From contig JAFLBD010000003.1 in the NCBI GenBank assembly GCA_017303935.1, positions 496,001-560,000 of the forward strand: DNA of 64,000 bases. Direction: 5' to 3'. This document shows, in pieces, positions 52,791 to 63,139 of the stretch. Source of the DNA: Armatimonadota bacterium (GTDB lineage Bacteria > Armatimonadota > Fimbriimonadia > Fimbriimonadales > Fimbriimonadaceae). The notes under the pieces are model-generated. The model was given only the letters and a program-made list of their open reading frames with translations. It did no database searches and had not been told where the DNA came from. The position numbers and the translations under genes are program-made. Position 1 is the stretch's first letter. Every line of letters begins with the position of its first letter.

Positions 52791-53900
52791 TCATTCAATT
52801 CGTACGACCGTCGCGGTGGCCATTGTTGCAATCCCTTCGCTTCTTCCGATCGCACCTAATTTCTCGTTCGTCGTCGCCTTTAAGTTCACCTGCTGAGGAT
52901 CCAGATTTAGTTCATTCGCAATGGATGCTCGAATCTCGCTGCTGCGCGGCATCACCTTGGGCAGTTCCGAGACCACCGTGATGTCGATGTTGCTGATCGT
53001 CCAGTTATTATCAGCGAGCCGCTTTCCGGCCTCGCGCAAGAAGATCATCGAAGAGGCATTCTTCCATGTTGGATCCGTGTTCGGAAACAGTTGGCCGATA
53101 TCTCCCATGCCGACCGCACCAAGCAAGGCGTCAACCACCGCATGCAGTAGCACGTCCGCATCCGAGTGCCCGTCCAGCGCTGGAGCGTCCTCAAAGCACA
53201 CGCCACCAAGCCACAATTTTCGATCCGGATCTGTCGAAAATGGATGGATATCATAGCCAAACCCGGTTCGAATCACGGTTCTAGCTCCAAGCTGAAATTG
53301 CGCCAATGCATAGTCTTCTTCGGTAGTGATTTTGAGGTTCGATTTATCGCCAGGAATCAGGTGAATAACGATGCCGTTCGCTTCTAATACACCCATATCG
53401 TCGGTCGCAGAATCCGGCGCATTGCGATAAGATTCAACCAATAACTTATACTTAGCGCATTGCGGTGTCTGGACAGCCACCAGAGAATCTCGATCAACAT
53501 GCCGTCCATCGCTCGACTTCAATGAGTCGGCGATTGGCAAGGAAGGGCATGCGGTGCCGTGCACTTTAGCTTCGGCGATGCACCGGGAAATCAGGTCAGC
53601 ACTCACCAAAGGCCGGGCCCCGTCGTGGACGAGGATCAAATCATCTGGTTCAGCCTGGAGTGCGGCCAGGCCCCGTTGGACGCTTTCAATTCGTGAACTT
53701 CCGCCCAGCACCGCGCCCGGTACTTCGGTCATCAAACCTTGATGGGCGACGATCAACACGGTACCGACTTCGGGGTGGTTCGCGAAGGCATCGAATGAAC
53801 GCTTCCAGACTGGAACCCCCGCCAGCGAGAGCAGCAACTTGTCCTGGCCAAAACGCTGGGACGATCCGGCGCAAAGAATGAGGGCGTGGACTCGCGGCAT
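52791..53900 (-). CDS. ispDF: Bifunctional IspD-IspF (MEP isoprenoid pathway)
   Basis: The 369-residue fusion joins IspD (1-209; LILCAGSSQRFGQDK nucleotide motif, VHDGARPLVS) to IspF (210-369; GYDIHPF with metal-binding Asp/His, HSDADVLLHAVVDALLGA, IGRSEGIA). They form CDP-methylerythritol and the cyclodiphosphate. The IspE step lies outside the window. Confidence 0.96.
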   Translation of the reverse strand: MPRVHALILCAGSSQRFGQDKLLLSLAGVPVWKRSFDAFANHPEVGTVLIVAHQGLMTEVPGAVLGGSSRIESVQRGLAALQAEPDDLILVHDGARPLVSADLISRCIAEAKVHGTACPSLPIADSLKSSDGRHVDRDSLVAVQTPQCAKYKLLVESYRNAPDSATDDMGVLEANGIVIHLIPGDKSNLKITTEEDYALAQFQLGARTVIRTGFGYDIHPFSTDPDRKLWLGGVCFEDAPALDGHSDADVLLHAVVDALLGAVGMGDIGQLFPNTDPTWKNASSMIFLREAGKRLADNNWTISNIDITVVSELPKVMPRSSEIRASIANELNLDPQQVNLKATTNEKLGAIGRSEGIATMATATVVRIE

Positions 53901-53915
53901 GAAATCTATCGTAGC

Positions 53916-55028
53916 TTATCGGCGAGGCTTCGCGATTTCTTCGGGGACGTCAGAATCTGGTGGCAATTCGGCGAAAATCATCTTGCCGCGCTCGCTCTGG
54001 TGAACCTGATTCACCACGACGATCGCGTCTTGACCAATCGCACGCTTCCCACCGTCAACGACAACCATCGTCCCGTCTTCAAGGTAGCCGACACCTTGCC
54101 CAATTTGCGATCCTTCGCGCTGGACATGGACCTCCATCGACTCACCAGGCAGAACGACGAATCGAACGGAAACGGCCAAATCGTTAATGTTCAAAACACG
54201 AACATCTTGTAGTTCGGCTACTCGGTTGAGGTTGTGGTCATTGGTGACGAGGTCCGCCCCCAACGCGCGCGCCAGCCTCACCAGTCGGCCATCGACGCCA
54301 TCGCTACCCTCAGGTGCTAGCCGATCATGTGACCCCACTTCCAAGGTGAACTGGGACTGCAGTTGTTTGAGAACATCAAGCCCTCTTCTTCCCCGCTGTC
54401 GCCGCAGCGGGTCAGCGTTGTCGGCGATGTACTGAAGCTCGTGAAGAACGAACTTCGGAACGTACATCTGTCCGTCCAAAAATCCAGTTCGGACGATGTC
54501 GTAAATCCGCCCATCGATGATCACATTCGTGTCAAAAATTTTGATGTTCGAACGTCGGCCCCGCCCAAAGTTTCTAGACCAAGGCAGAACCTCTTCCATC
54601 GACTTGAGCGCAAATACCGCCACTGCGCTGATGAGCACCATCAGCCCTAGGCTCATGATCACCCCATTGATGATGCCCTGCGAATTGAAGAGCACCATAA
54701 ACGGCACGGTGATGATCACGCCGACGCAGCAGCCAATGAAGATGTTGGCCTTTTCGCCGCCGTGCATGTCGTCCCAGCGACCGACCAACTTCGAAATAAA
54801 ACGGAATGCCAGGCTCCCGAGCAGTGATCCAACGAAACCACCGATGACAGCCATTGCCGATCGGGTGAATGGGTTTAGCGCTGCATCGTTCGGGTTTTCG
54901 ATTTTCAGCTTGCCAGCTGCGGCGAGATTGCCGTAAACGTAGGCGAGTCCCTGCGCGCCCGGCTCATAAAACAGAGCCACGCCAAGGCAAGCGCCCAAAA
55001 CGATCAACCCAATTTGCAGTGTCCTCAA
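53916..55028 (-). CDS. yacL: PIN and TRAM domain protein, YacL-like
   Basis: The 370-residue membrane protein has an N-terminal part with four hydrophobic segments, a PIN nuclease domain (IKIFDTNVIIDGRIYDI, FVLHELQYIAD, VTNDHNLNRVA with the acidic residues) and a TRAM domain (about 290-345). Typical neighbour of ispD in many phyla, seen here as well. RNase function of the PIN domain is by family, not proven. Confidence 0.92.
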   Translation of the reverse strand: MRTLQIGLIVLGACLGVALFYEPGAQGLAYVYGNLAAAGKLKIENPNDAALNPFTRSAMAVIGGFVGSLLGSLAFRFISKLVGRWDDMHGGEKANIFIGCCVGVIITVPFMVLFNSQGIINGVIMSLGLMVLISAVAVFALKSMEEVLPWSRNFGRGRRSNIKIFDTNVIIDGRIYDIVRTGFLDGQMYVPKFVLHELQYIADNADPLRRQRGRRGLDVLKQLQSQFTLEVGSHDRLAPEGSDGVDGRLVRLARALGADLVTNDHNLNRVAELQDVRVLNINDLAVSVRFVVLPGESMEVHVQREGSQIGQGVGYLEDGTMVVVDGGKRAIGQDAIVVVNQVHQSERGKMIFAELPPDSDVPEEIAKPRR

Positions 55029-55040
55029 AAATCCCTCAAC

Positions 55041-56450
55041 CTATCGATATCGTACGTCTCCGAGCCCTATTTCGACGCCCTCAAAGACGGGAAAAGTAAA
55101 CGCATCCTCCACATCACCCTGCGCGAGCTTAATTCGGGTTGCATTCGTCGGCTGATTTGCCCGGGTGGGATCTTGCATGATCCACTTTGAACCTGAAAAA
55201 ACCTCGACCCAAGCATGGTACAGCATTTGACCGTCGTAGTATATGAGCCCGCTGACGACTCGGGTAGGAATACCAGCCGCCCGCATTATCGTAGCGGCGA
55301 GAATGGCGTAGTCCCGGCAAACCCCTTCTTTTGAATCCAAAATCTCATTTGCGTTTCGCAGAACACCAATCGAGCCGTTGTCGTTCATCACGCCCATGAC
55401 GTACTTGCTGATCTTGCGCGAAGCCTCCAAGGAGTATTTGGAATTCCCAACGACTTTGGCCGCCAAATCTTTGAAGCGCTTCTGGTCCGAAGGGATGTGC
55501 AAGCTCGGCTGAATCCAACGCTTGTTCGCTTTGCTCGCGGCGACCGAGATCAAATCTCCGTTCGAGCGGTCTTCTTGCGTAGGATGGACGCTGACCACCC
55601 ATGTCGGTCCGGCCTTACCCAGAGTTTGATAATTATCGGACGGAATCTTGGACAAATCTGCACCAGAAACGACGTACTCCACCAAAATGGTATCCAGGGA
55701 TCGCTCGAGGTTTGGTTCAACTCGGATCGCGGCGGTCGTGCCAATGTCTGGCCGATCTTCGCCCACGCCTCGCTTGGCTTCAGGTTCTGATTCCGGCACC
55801 ATCATCATGCCCAACGCGGCATCAATACGAATGACTTCTCCTTTACCGTCGAAGTAGATTTTGGTCAAAGAACGAGGATCACGAACCTCGACCAGGGTCC
55901 CGGACCGCTTTTGCCCCTTGACGAGCAATTCAGCCGGCCCCTTCACTACCACTTCGTTTTCGATCAAGCTCACCGTCGTCGGGTCCAAGACCATCACTTT
56001 GAAGCTCTTTGTGGCGTTCGCCCCGCCCAAAACGAGCATATTGGTTGCGTCGTCTACCACCTTCACACCGGCGGGGACTTCGATAATCTTTTGCGAAATC
56101 TGACCGTTGTTGTTGATCTGAGCGATGATCTTCCCAGGTTCAAAATTGGCGACTACGGTCTGCGTTCGCCCGCTACTTTCCATATCGTAAGTGAGCTTCA
56201 GCGGGCTCGAATCCTTGTTGTAATCCGTGCGGCTGTTGATCTGCATGTCGAGATCGGAACCCAGCAGCTTGCCTTTCATCACGGTGAGGCTCTGCGAGGA
56301 GGCTGGTCCACCGGGAATCGCCGGAGGCAACGACCTCATCATGGAGTAGCCGATCTTCGAATCTCCGATATAGATCCCAAACCAAGAATCGGCAGCAAAG
56401 CTTGCCGCCGAAGCAATCGCCACAAGAAAAACTGAGAGCGCTCTTTTCAT
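55041..56450 (-). CDS. Secreted transglutaminase-like protein
   Basis: The 469-residue protein begins with a signal peptide (RALSVFLVAIASAASFA). The N-terminal 260 residues are beta-rich. The transglutaminase-like core has Cys in GVCRDYA, His in LYHAWVEVF and Asp in MQDPTR, a full triad. It may cleave or cross-link peptides in the envelope. First gene of the operon with yacL, 12 nt apart. Confidence 0.88.
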   Translation of the reverse strand: MKRALSVFLVAIASAASFAADSWFGIYIGDSKIGYSMMRSLPPAIPGGPASSQSLTVMKGKLLGSDLDMQINSRTDYNKDSSPLKLTYDMESSGRTQTVVANFEPGKIIAQINNNGQISQKIIEVPAGVKVVDDATNMLVLGGANATKSFKVMVLDPTTVSLIENEVVVKGPAELLVKGQKRSGTLVEVRDPRSLTKIYFDGKGEVIRIDAALGMMMVPESEPEAKRGVGEDRPDIGTTAAIRVEPNLERSLDTILVEYVVSGADLSKIPSDNYQTLGKAGPTWVVSVHPTQEDRSNGDLISVAASKANKRWIQPSLHIPSDQKRFKDLAAKVVGNSKYSLEASRKISKYVMGVMNDNGSIGVLRNANEILDSKEGVCRDYAILAATIMRAAGIPTRVVSGLIYYDGQMLYHAWVEVFSGSKWIMQDPTRANQPTNATRIKLAQGDVEDAFTFPVFEGVEIGLGDVRYR

Positions 56451-56592
56451 CTTTCTCTATTTTTACTGGTCGAATCGGGGCAATGGTTACGTCAAAGTGA
56501 GGAACAGAGGACGGTTAGGGGACTTTTGTCGCCGAAAGGGGGCTGACCCCGCCGCCGGAACCTCTCGATGTCGCGTATCCTTTGAGAGCCCT

Positions 56593-59241
56593 ATGTCTAA
56601 GCTTGTCATTGTTGAATCTCCGGCGAAAGCCAAAACAATCTCTCGGTTCTTGGGCAAAGGGTACGAGGTCTTGGCCAGTTTTGGGCATGTCCGAGACCTT
56701 CCACAAAGTGCAAGCGACATTCCAGCCGAGTTCAAGAAGTTAAAGTGGGCAAAGCTCGGCGTCAACACAGATTCAGAGTTTGAACCTCTCTACATCATCC
56801 CCGACGACAAGAAGCGACACGTCGATAGCCTAAAGAAGGCCGCCAAGGATGTGGACGAAGTCTTACTCGCGACTGATGAAGACCGCGAGGGCGAATCGAT
56901 CTCGTGGCACATCTTGCAGGTCGTCAAGCCAAAGAAATCCACCAAAGTTCGCCGCATCGTCTTCCATGAGGTCACACCAGAAGCGATCAACGAGGCACTT
57001 CGAAATCCTCGCGATATTGACGAGAGCCTGGTGAAGGCCCAAGAGACCCGGCGAATCCTAGACCGGCTGTACGGCTATTCTCTTTCGCCGCTCCTTTGGA
57101 AAAAGGTCGCGCCAAAGCTCAGTGCTGGGCGAGTGCAAAGCGTCGCCGTCCGGCTCACCGTGATGCGAGAGCGCGAGCGAATGCAGTTCGTCAAGTCGGA
57201 ATACTGGGACCTTACGGCGAATTTCAAAGTCGATGCTGGTAGCTTCGACGCCAAGCTGATCCGAGTCGATAACCAAAAAATCTCCTCCGGTCAATCGTTT
57301 GATTCGACCACTGGAAAGCTCAAAGACAAGTCGTTCTTAATCGATCAGGCACTTTGCCAAAGCCTTCTGGAAGCGGCCAAAGAAGGCAACCCTTACAAGG
57401 TCTTAAAGATCGAAGCGAAGCCGGGACAAGAAAACCCTCCGAAGCCGTTTCAAACCTCGACGCTCCAACAAGAGGCCAACCGGAAGCTTCGATTTTCATC
57501 GAAGCGCACGATGCAGATCGCCCAGAACCTCTATGAAGGTATTGACCTGGGTGGCGAGCGCGTCGGTCTGATCACCTACATGCGAACGGACAGCTTGATG
57601 CTGAGCGCGAATGCACTCAAACAAGCTCGCGACGTGATCGTTGACCTGTATGGCAGAGAGTACTTGCCCGACAAGCCGGTCCAATACCGAACGAAAGCAA
57701 AGAACGCGCAGGAAGCGCACGAAGCTATCCGACCGACCGATCTTTCGAAGCGGCCGCAAGATGTCCAACGATATCTCACCGACGAACAATTCAAGCTGTA
57801 TGAGTTGATCTGGAAGCGGACCATCGCCTGTCAAATGTTGCCGGCCCAAGTTCTTCGATCGACGGTCGAAGTTGGCACAAAGAGCAAAGGTCGCGATCTT
57901 GTATTCTCTGCCAGCGGCCGCCAAATTACGTTCCCTGGCTTCCTCCGGGCTTATGTCGAAGGTAGCGATGATCCTGAGGCTGAACTCGACCAAAAGGAAT
58001 CAATCCTGCCACCGCTCAAAGAAGGACAGTCCGCCGTGCTCAAAGATGCGAAATCGCTGCAGCATTTCACGATGCCGCCCGCGCGATACACCGAGGCATC
58101 CTTGGTGGGCAAGCTCGAGTCCGAGAGCGTTGGTCGGCCGAGTACCTACGCCAGCATCATCAGCACGATTCAAGATCGCGGATACGTTTTTAAGCGTGGC
58201 AACGAACTCGTGCCTACTTTCACCGCGTTTGCCGTCACTGAACTTCTTGAGAACAACTTCGAAGAGCTAGTCGACATCGAGTTCACGGCCAAGATGGAGG
58301 ACCAGCTTGATGACATCGCCGACGGAAAGCGCGACGCGACCGAACACCTCAAGGCGTTCTATCGCGGGTCAAATGGCAATCCTGGCTTGATCGAGCAGAT
58401 CGATGAAAAGGCGCCAAACATCCCGTTCCCTGCGCTCAAGATAGGCGATGATCCGGGCTCGAATAATCCGATTGTCGTAAAGGTCGGACGCACCGGGGCG
58501 TATCTCCAACGCGGCGAAGGTGGTCAAGGAAACACCGCCAGTCTCGATCCAGAATTGCCGCCCGCAGACCTCACACTCGATTCGGCGCTTGCGATGCTCG
58601 CTGGATCCGCCGACGGACCGAAGTCAATCGGTACCGTGCCAACTTCGGGCAAACAGGTTTTCCTCAAGACCGGTCGATTTGGCCCGTACCTAGAAATCGA
58701 ACAGACCGAAGAAGAAATCGCCCGTGGGGACAAGCCCCAGCGAGTCAGCCTGCCACCGGGAATGAAGGCCGATCAAGTCGCCGAGGAGGATGTCCCGCTG
58801 CTTGTGCTCTTCCCGCGCGATCTCGGTGAATTCCCTGATTCCGGCGCGCCCATGACCATCGCCATCGGACGATTTGGCCCATATCTCAAAGTCGGCGACG
58901 AGTTTCGAAACATTCCAGACTGGCGCGCGGCGGCGAAGTTGAGCGTTGCGGATGCGATCGAACTCTTCCGCACTCCGAAAGCCACTCGAGGAAGCCGAAC
59001 ACCAGCCTCCGCGATCCAAGAATTTGGGAAGCTAGAAGGGGCCGAAGGGAATGTCCGCGTGCTTTCTGGTCGTTATGGCCCTTATGTCACCGACGGCAAG
59101 ACGAACGCCACACTTCCAAAAGGAACCGCGCCCGAGTCGATTTCAGCCGATGAAGCGCTGAAAATTTTGCTCGCAAAGGCTGCTGCAGGACCGACAAAAA
59201 CAAAGAGGGTGATTCGTCGGGGCAAGTCGCGCGTAAAATAA
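56593..59241 (+). CDS. topA: DNA topoisomerase I
   Basis: ATG 56593 begins the Toprim domain (SKLVIVESPAKAKTI, TDEDREGES). Active-site Tyr329 is in GLITYMRTDS. The 882-residue protein ends with at least four short repeats around GRTGAYLQRG, GRFGPYLEIE, GRFGPYLKVG and GRYGPYVTDG in place of C4 zinc fingers, and a basic tail. The frame extends upstream to 56497 without need. It relaxes negative supercoils. Confidence 0.96.
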   Translation: MSKLVIVESPAKAKTISRFLGKGYEVLASFGHVRDLPQSASDIPAEFKKLKWAKLGVNTDSEFEPLYIIPDDKKRHVDSLKKAAKDVDEVLLATDEDREGESISWHILQVVKPKKSTKVRRIVFHEVTPEAINEALRNPRDIDESLVKAQETRRILDRLYGYSLSPLLWKKVAPKLSAGRVQSVAVRLTVMRERERMQFVKSEYWDLTANFKVDAGSFDAKLIRVDNQKISSGQSFDSTTGKLKDKSFLIDQALCQSLLEAAKEGNPYKVLKIEAKPGQENPPKPFQTSTLQQEANRKLRFSSKRTMQIAQNLYEGIDLGGERVGLITYMRTDSLMLSANALKQARDVIVDLYGREYLPDKPVQYRTKAKNAQEAHEAIRPTDLSKRPQDVQRYLTDEQFKLYELIWKRTIACQMLPAQVLRSTVEVGTKSKGRDLVFSASGRQITFPGFLRAYVEGSDDPEAELDQKESILPPLKEGQSAVLKDAKSLQHFTMPPARYTEASLVGKLESESVGRPSTYASIISTIQDRGYVFKRGNELVPTFTAFAVTELLENNFEELVDIEFTAKMEDQLDDIADGKRDATEHLKAFYRGSNGNPGLIEQIDEKAPNIPFPALKIGDDPGSNNPIVVKVGRTGAYLQRGEGGQGNTASLDPELPPADLTLDSALAMLAGSADGPKSIGTVPTSGKQVFLKTGRFGPYLEIEQTEEEIARGDKPQRVSLPPGMKADQVAEEDVPLLVLFPRDLGEFPDSGAPMTIAIGRFGPYLKVGDEFRNIPDWRAAAKLSVADAIELFRTPKATRGSRTPASAIQEFGKLEGAEGNVRVLSGRYGPYVTDGKTNATLPKGTAPESISADEALKILLAKAAAGPTKTKRVIRRGKSRVK

Positions 59242-59247
59242 AGTGTA

Positions 59248-59862
59248 ATGTTGACTTCGTTGATACTCGCTGGCCTCACCATGGCCTCTCCGTCCCCACA
59301 AGACGGCTCCCTTTCTCGCTGCAAACCAGCCGAAACAGGATTCTATAGTTTCAAAGTTAAGGACATTGACGGCAAGGATTTTGCTTTCAAGTCACTACGC
59401 GGCAAGGTCGTGATGGTCCTGAACACAGCTAGCAAGTGCGGTCTCACGCCGCAGTACTCCGGCTTAGAAGACCTGTACAAGAAGTACAAATCTAAAGGTT
59501 TTGTGATTATCGGATTCCCTGCCAACAGCTTCAAGAACCAGGAGCCTGCTCCAGAAGCAGAGATCAAGGCGTTCTGCACTCAAACCTACGGCATCACCTT
59601 CCCGATGATGTCGAAGATTTCGGTCAATGGCCCGGACAAGCACCCGCTTTTCGATTGGTTGATCAAGCACTCCGACCGTCCAGAAGACGAGATTGAGTGG
59701 AACTTCACAAAGTTCTTGGTGGACAAGCAAGGCAAGGTTCGCTACCGATTTATGCCACGGGAAGAACCAAATTCTGGGTTCATCGGTAAAGCGATCGAGA
59801 CCCTTCTGTCGGATGGCGCAACCAAGCCAGAGACAGCTAAGACCTCTCCGTCCAAACCCTGA
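59248..59862 (+). CDS. Secreted glutathione peroxidase-like protein
   Basis: The 204-residue protein starts with a short hydrophobic segment (LTSLILAGLTMAS), then a GPx fold: NTASKCGLTPQY with the peroxidatic Cys, PANSFKNQEP (catalytic Gln), FCTQTYGITFP (resolving Cys) and EWNFTKFLVD (Trp, Asn). Position -FPC- is FPA here. Such enzymes mostly use thioredoxin. Six nt after topA. Confidence 0.9.
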   Translation: MLTSLILAGLTMASPSPQDGSLSRCKPAETGFYSFKVKDIDGKDFAFKSLRGKVVMVLNTASKCGLTPQYSGLEDLYKKYKSKGFVIIGFPANSFKNQEPAPEAEIKAFCTQTYGITFPMMSKISVNGPDKHPLFDWLIKHSDRPEDEIEWNFTKFLVDKQGKVRYRFMPREEPNSGFIGKAIETLLSDGATKPETAKTSPSKP

Positions 59863-59868
59863 TTCGGC

Positions 59869-60192
59869 TCAATACGGCTTCAACGAGGGATCAACTTCTA
59901 CAGCGTAGGCGTTGATCCCTCTTGCTAAATTCCAGACTTGCTTGAATCCAGAATCCAGTAGGAACCCTGCCACGCGTGCGCTTCGGGCGCCCGATCGGCA
60001 ATAGACGACCGTTGGCGCATTCGGGTCGAGCTCACCAAATTTTGATGCGATCATGCCTAGCGGAATGTGAACGTCGTTTGGCAACACTGAAACTTCTCTC
60101 TCATCTGCCTCCCGAACGTCTAGCAAAACTAAATTAGGAAATCTTGTCCTAAATTCCGCAAGTTCCGAAGGTTGTATTTCAGGAATGGCCAC
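59869..60192 (-). CDS. Rhodanese-domain protein
   Basis: The 107-residue single rhodanese domain has VLLDVREADER and the active loop YCRSGARS with catalytic Cys, then GINAYAVEVDPSLKPY. A sulfur transferase, substrate unknown. Nine nt after recG. Confidence 0.92.
   Translation of the reverse strand: MAIPEIQPSELAEFRTRFPNLVLLDVREADEREVSVLPNDVHIPLGMIASKFGELDPNAPTVVYCRSGARSARVAGFLLDSGFKQVWNLARGINAYAVEVDPSLKPY
59885..59921. terminator. Inverted repeat inside the rhodanese gene, possible terminator for gpx
   Basis: GAGGGATCAAC (59885-59895) and GTTGATCCCTC (59911-59921) form a perfect 11-bp stem with a 15-nt loop, 22 nt after the gpx stop and within the rhodanese coding 3' end. The T tract is poor. 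Confidence 0.45.
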
Positions 60193-60201
60193 GATATCAT
60201 T

Positions 60202-62331
60202 CTAACCTATTGCGACGGATTCTCTTTGAGCTGCAGCCGCTTCGACTCGAGGACGCAACAATGCATGCTCAGACTTTTCTAAACTCGGATCGCTCGAAAC
60301 AATCATTGCGGCGGCTTTGCGCGCATCTTCCAAGATTTCAGCATCACGGATCAAATCGGCAATTTTGAATACTTGCCCGCTCTGCTTGGTCCCCATCAAG
60401 TCTCCCGGGCCACGAATCCGCAAATCCTCTTCCGCCAGCCTGAAACCATCTTGAGTTTCCACCATGATCTTCATGCGCTCCTCTGCATCGGGAGTAGTGG
60501 CATCGGCGACTAGAATGCAATAGCTCGCGTGCTCGCCACGTCCTACCCGCCCGCGAATCTGATGAAGCTGACTCAGTCCAAAGCGGTTGGCGTCCTCGAT
60601 AACCATCACTGAAGCGTTCTTGACATCAACGCCGACTTCGATCACCACCGTGCTGACCAAGATGTCCAGATTGTGATCGCGAAACTCCTCCATCACCGCT
60701 TCCTTTTCCGCCGGCTTCATCTGACCATGAAGCAGCCCCACTCGGAATTCAGGAAAGGTCTCGACTTTCAATCGGTAAAAGAGGTCGGTCGCCGCTTGCG
60801 CCTGCATCTTTTCGCTTTCTTCGATCAGCGGGCAGACAACGTATGCCTGGCGACCCTCTTGCACGAGCTTGCGGACGCCTTCGTAGACGGACTGCCGCTC
60901 ATTGGTCCTTTTCCAGTGCGTCTTGATTGGCTTTCGGCCTGGCGGTAGTTCATCGATGACGCTCTTGTCGAGGTCCCCATAAAACGCCATCGCCATCGTC
61001 CGCGGAATTGGGGTCGCTGTCATCACCAGAATATCCGGCGGGATTTCAGACTTTTCTTTGATCGCCTGCCGCTGCTTCACTCCGAATCGGTGTTGTTCGT
61101 CAATCACGCCAAGTCCAAACCGGTGAAACTTCACCGTGTCCTCGATCAGAGCATGAGTCCCGACGACCACCAGAGCTTCGCCGTTTGCGATCTTATCTAG
61201 GCTCTTCTTTCGCGCCTTGGCATTCTGCTTGCCCATCACGAGTTCGACTTCGATCCCAATCGGATGGAAGAACCGCTTCAATCCGGCGGCATGCTGCTCG
61301 GCCAAAATCTCTGTCGGCGCCATCAATGCGGCTTGGTAGCCAGCTCGCACTGCGGCGAGAATCGCGCAGGCCGCAACCGCCGTCTTACCCGAACCTACGT
61401 CGCCTTGCACCAGGCGATGCATCGGGAACGGCGCGCGCATATCATCCCATATTTCATTGACAACTCGGCGTTGGGCACCAGTGAGTTCAAACGGGAGCAT
61501 TTTGGCGACATCTTCCCAGATTTCACCGTGCGAAAAAAGGCCGCCGGACGAATGATCAAAATCGAATGCAATCCCTGTCTCGCGATGGGTCGAAGCTCGG
61601 AGCTGCGCCATCACCACTTGTGGCACCAGGAATTCGTCAAACACCAATCTTCGACGTGCTTTGGGCACATCATCCAAGCTCTCTGGGTGGTGTAATCGGG
61701 CGATGCACTCGCGCTGATTTCCGAGCCCAAACTTGCGCCGCAAATCGGATGGCACAAAGTCCTGAAGTGACGGAAGCAACTTCTCCATCACCGACGAGAC
61801 CGCTTTTCGGATGTTGCCTTGGTTCAGACCGTCGGTCGCAGGATATATGGGAACAATGCGCGCAAAGGACTCGCCGTCATCCTCGGCGTCCAACACCTCG
61901 AACTCAGGCGAAGCGATTTCGTAGCTGTAACGGCCCTCTTTGACTGTTCCAAACGCGATAATCTCCCCTTCGCAATCTCGGAGCTTTTTCGCGATCCAAG
62001 GTTGATTGAACCAAACAAGTTGCACCGATCCCGTTCCATCGTGCAACGTCGCTTTGATTGGAAGCGAACGGCCACCCGAGGGGCGGTAATCAAGCTGGCG
62101 GATGTACCCACGAACCGTGACCTGCTGTCCGGGCCGAATCGAAGCGATCTTCGGAAGTTTGCTTCGATCCTCGTAGCGACGGGGAAAGTGTTCGAGGAGC
62201 TCTTGAGGAGTGCGGATCCCAAGTTTCTCATAGGATTTGGCAAGTCGCGGCCCCACCCCTTTTACATATTGGAGCTCTGAAACAACTTGATCCACTGGCG
62301 AATTCCCCAATTTCAATACTAATAGACGCAC
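60202..62331 (-). CDS. recG: ATP-dependent DNA helicase RecG
   Basis: RecG remodels stalled forks and Holliday junctions. Wedge OB domain at the N-terminus (about 55-150, VTVRGYIRQLDYR), Walker A QGDVGSGKTAVAA, DEQHRFG (DExH box), TATPIPRTMAM and QIRGRVGRGEH. 709 residues, typical. Confidence 0.96.
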   Translation of the reverse strand: MRLLVLKLGNSPVDQVVSELQYVKGVGPRLAKSYEKLGIRTPQELLEHFPRRYEDRSKLPKIASIRPGQQVTVRGYIRQLDYRPSGGRSLPIKATLHDGTGSVQLVWFNQPWIAKKLRDCEGEIIAFGTVKEGRYSYEIASPEFEVLDAEDDGESFARIVPIYPATDGLNQGNIRKAVSSVMEKLLPSLQDFVPSDLRRKFGLGNQRECIARLHHPESLDDVPKARRRLVFDEFLVPQVVMAQLRASTHRETGIAFDFDHSSGGLFSHGEIWEDVAKMLPFELTGAQRRVVNEIWDDMRAPFPMHRLVQGDVGSGKTAVAACAILAAVRAGYQAALMAPTEILAEQHAAGLKRFFHPIGIEVELVMGKQNAKARKKSLDKIANGEALVVVGTHALIEDTVKFHRFGLGVIDEQHRFGVKQRQAIKEKSEIPPDILVMTATPIPRTMAMAFYGDLDKSVIDELPPGRKPIKTHWKRTNERQSVYEGVRKLVQEGRQAYVVCPLIEESEKMQAQAATDLFYRLKVETFPEFRVGLLHGQMKPAEKEAVMEEFRDHNLDILVSTVVIEVGVDVKNASVMVIEDANRFGLSQLHQIRGRVGRGEHASYCILVADATTPDAEERMKIMVETQDGFRLAEEDLRIRGPGDLMGTKQSGQVFKIADLIRDAEILEDARKAAAMIVSSDPSLEKSEHALLRPRVEAAAAQRESVAIG

Positions 62332-62375
62332 GTCAACCTGTTTCGGATTCAGGCCGATTCAAACTAAAATAGCGC

Positions 62376-62759
62376 ATGAGCGACGACACCCCCAATTCTC
62401 CTGAAGAAATTGCTGAGGAAGCGCGGCAGAAGATTTCCGAAACTTCGAACGAGTTTGAAGCCAGGATGGCTGAGCTCGAGAAGCGCGGTGCCGCCGCAAA
62501 GGCTCGCTATGAAGCCACCAAAACCAAGGTCGCAACCGAGCGAAAGGAATCTGGAGATTCGGCAAGGGGATTGGGCATTGGCCTGGCTGTCGCCTACGCT
62601 ATCATCGGTGCGCCGCTGGCGGGATTCGGGGCTGGATTCCTGATCGACAAGGCAAACGGTGGCGACACTTGGAAAGGGATTCTCGGACTCATCGGCTCCG
62701 TCGCAGGCGTAGCTTACGCAATACTCATTCTTAATCGTGAAGAAAAGAAGCGCGGCTGA
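62376..62759 (+). CDS. atpZ: AtpZ/AtpI-family ATP synthase accessory protein
   Basis: The 127-residue protein has a helical charged N-terminus (about 1-60) and a C-terminal AtpZ domain with two helices (LGIGLAVAYAIIGAPLAGFGAGFLID; WKGILGLIGSVAGVAYAILILN). The family sits at the start of ATP synthase operons and assists membrane assembly or Mg/Ca supply. Overlaps the next gene by 23 nt. Confidence 0.82.
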   Translation: MSDDTPNSPEEIAEEARQKISETSNEFEARMAELEKRGAAAKARYEATKTKVATERKESGDSARGLGIGLAVAYAIIGAPLAGFGAGFLIDKANGGDTWKGILGLIGSVAGVAYAILILNREEKKRG

Positions 62760-63120
62760 AACCATCTTTCTGGATTACCGGTGGTTCTTGGCGGTGTCAG
62801 CGGCAATCGCGCTCATTTACCCGTTCACGCTGGGACTCCCGTTCATGTGGTGCTACCTCATCGGGTTGGTCGGGACGCTGATCAACACTTTGGGACTGTA
62901 CGGGATCATCCATTTGCTCGGCGCATCGTTCAAAGAACAAGCTCAACCCAAGGGAGCCGCCGTGTTTCTCGTGCTCCTGTTTTTCATCAAGCTACCGGTG
63001 ATGATCGGGTTGATGATGTACGCCCGAACGTTTGGCGAAGTTCCGGCAATCCATTTCTTTGTGGGACTCGGGGTGGTATACTGCTGGGCCATAGGGTGGA
63101 GCCAAACGGTCAAACGTTGA
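62737..63120 (+). CDS. AtpI-like small membrane protein of the ATP synthase operon
   Basis: The 127-residue protein has four hydrophobic segments (about 14-30, 35-60, 73-92, 100-118) and lies between atpZ and atpB, the place of AtpI. Starts at GTG 62737. Sequence similarity to AtpI is weak by eye; the position is the main evidence. Confidence 0.7.
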   Translation: MKKRSAAETIFLDYRWFLAVSAAIALIYPFTLGLPFMWCYLIGLVGTLINTLGLYGIIHLLGASFKEQAQPKGAAVFLVLLFFIKLPVMIGLMMYARTFGEVPAIHFFVGLGVVYCWAIGWSQTVKR

Positions 63121-63139
63121 GCCCCCTATTGTTCTGTAT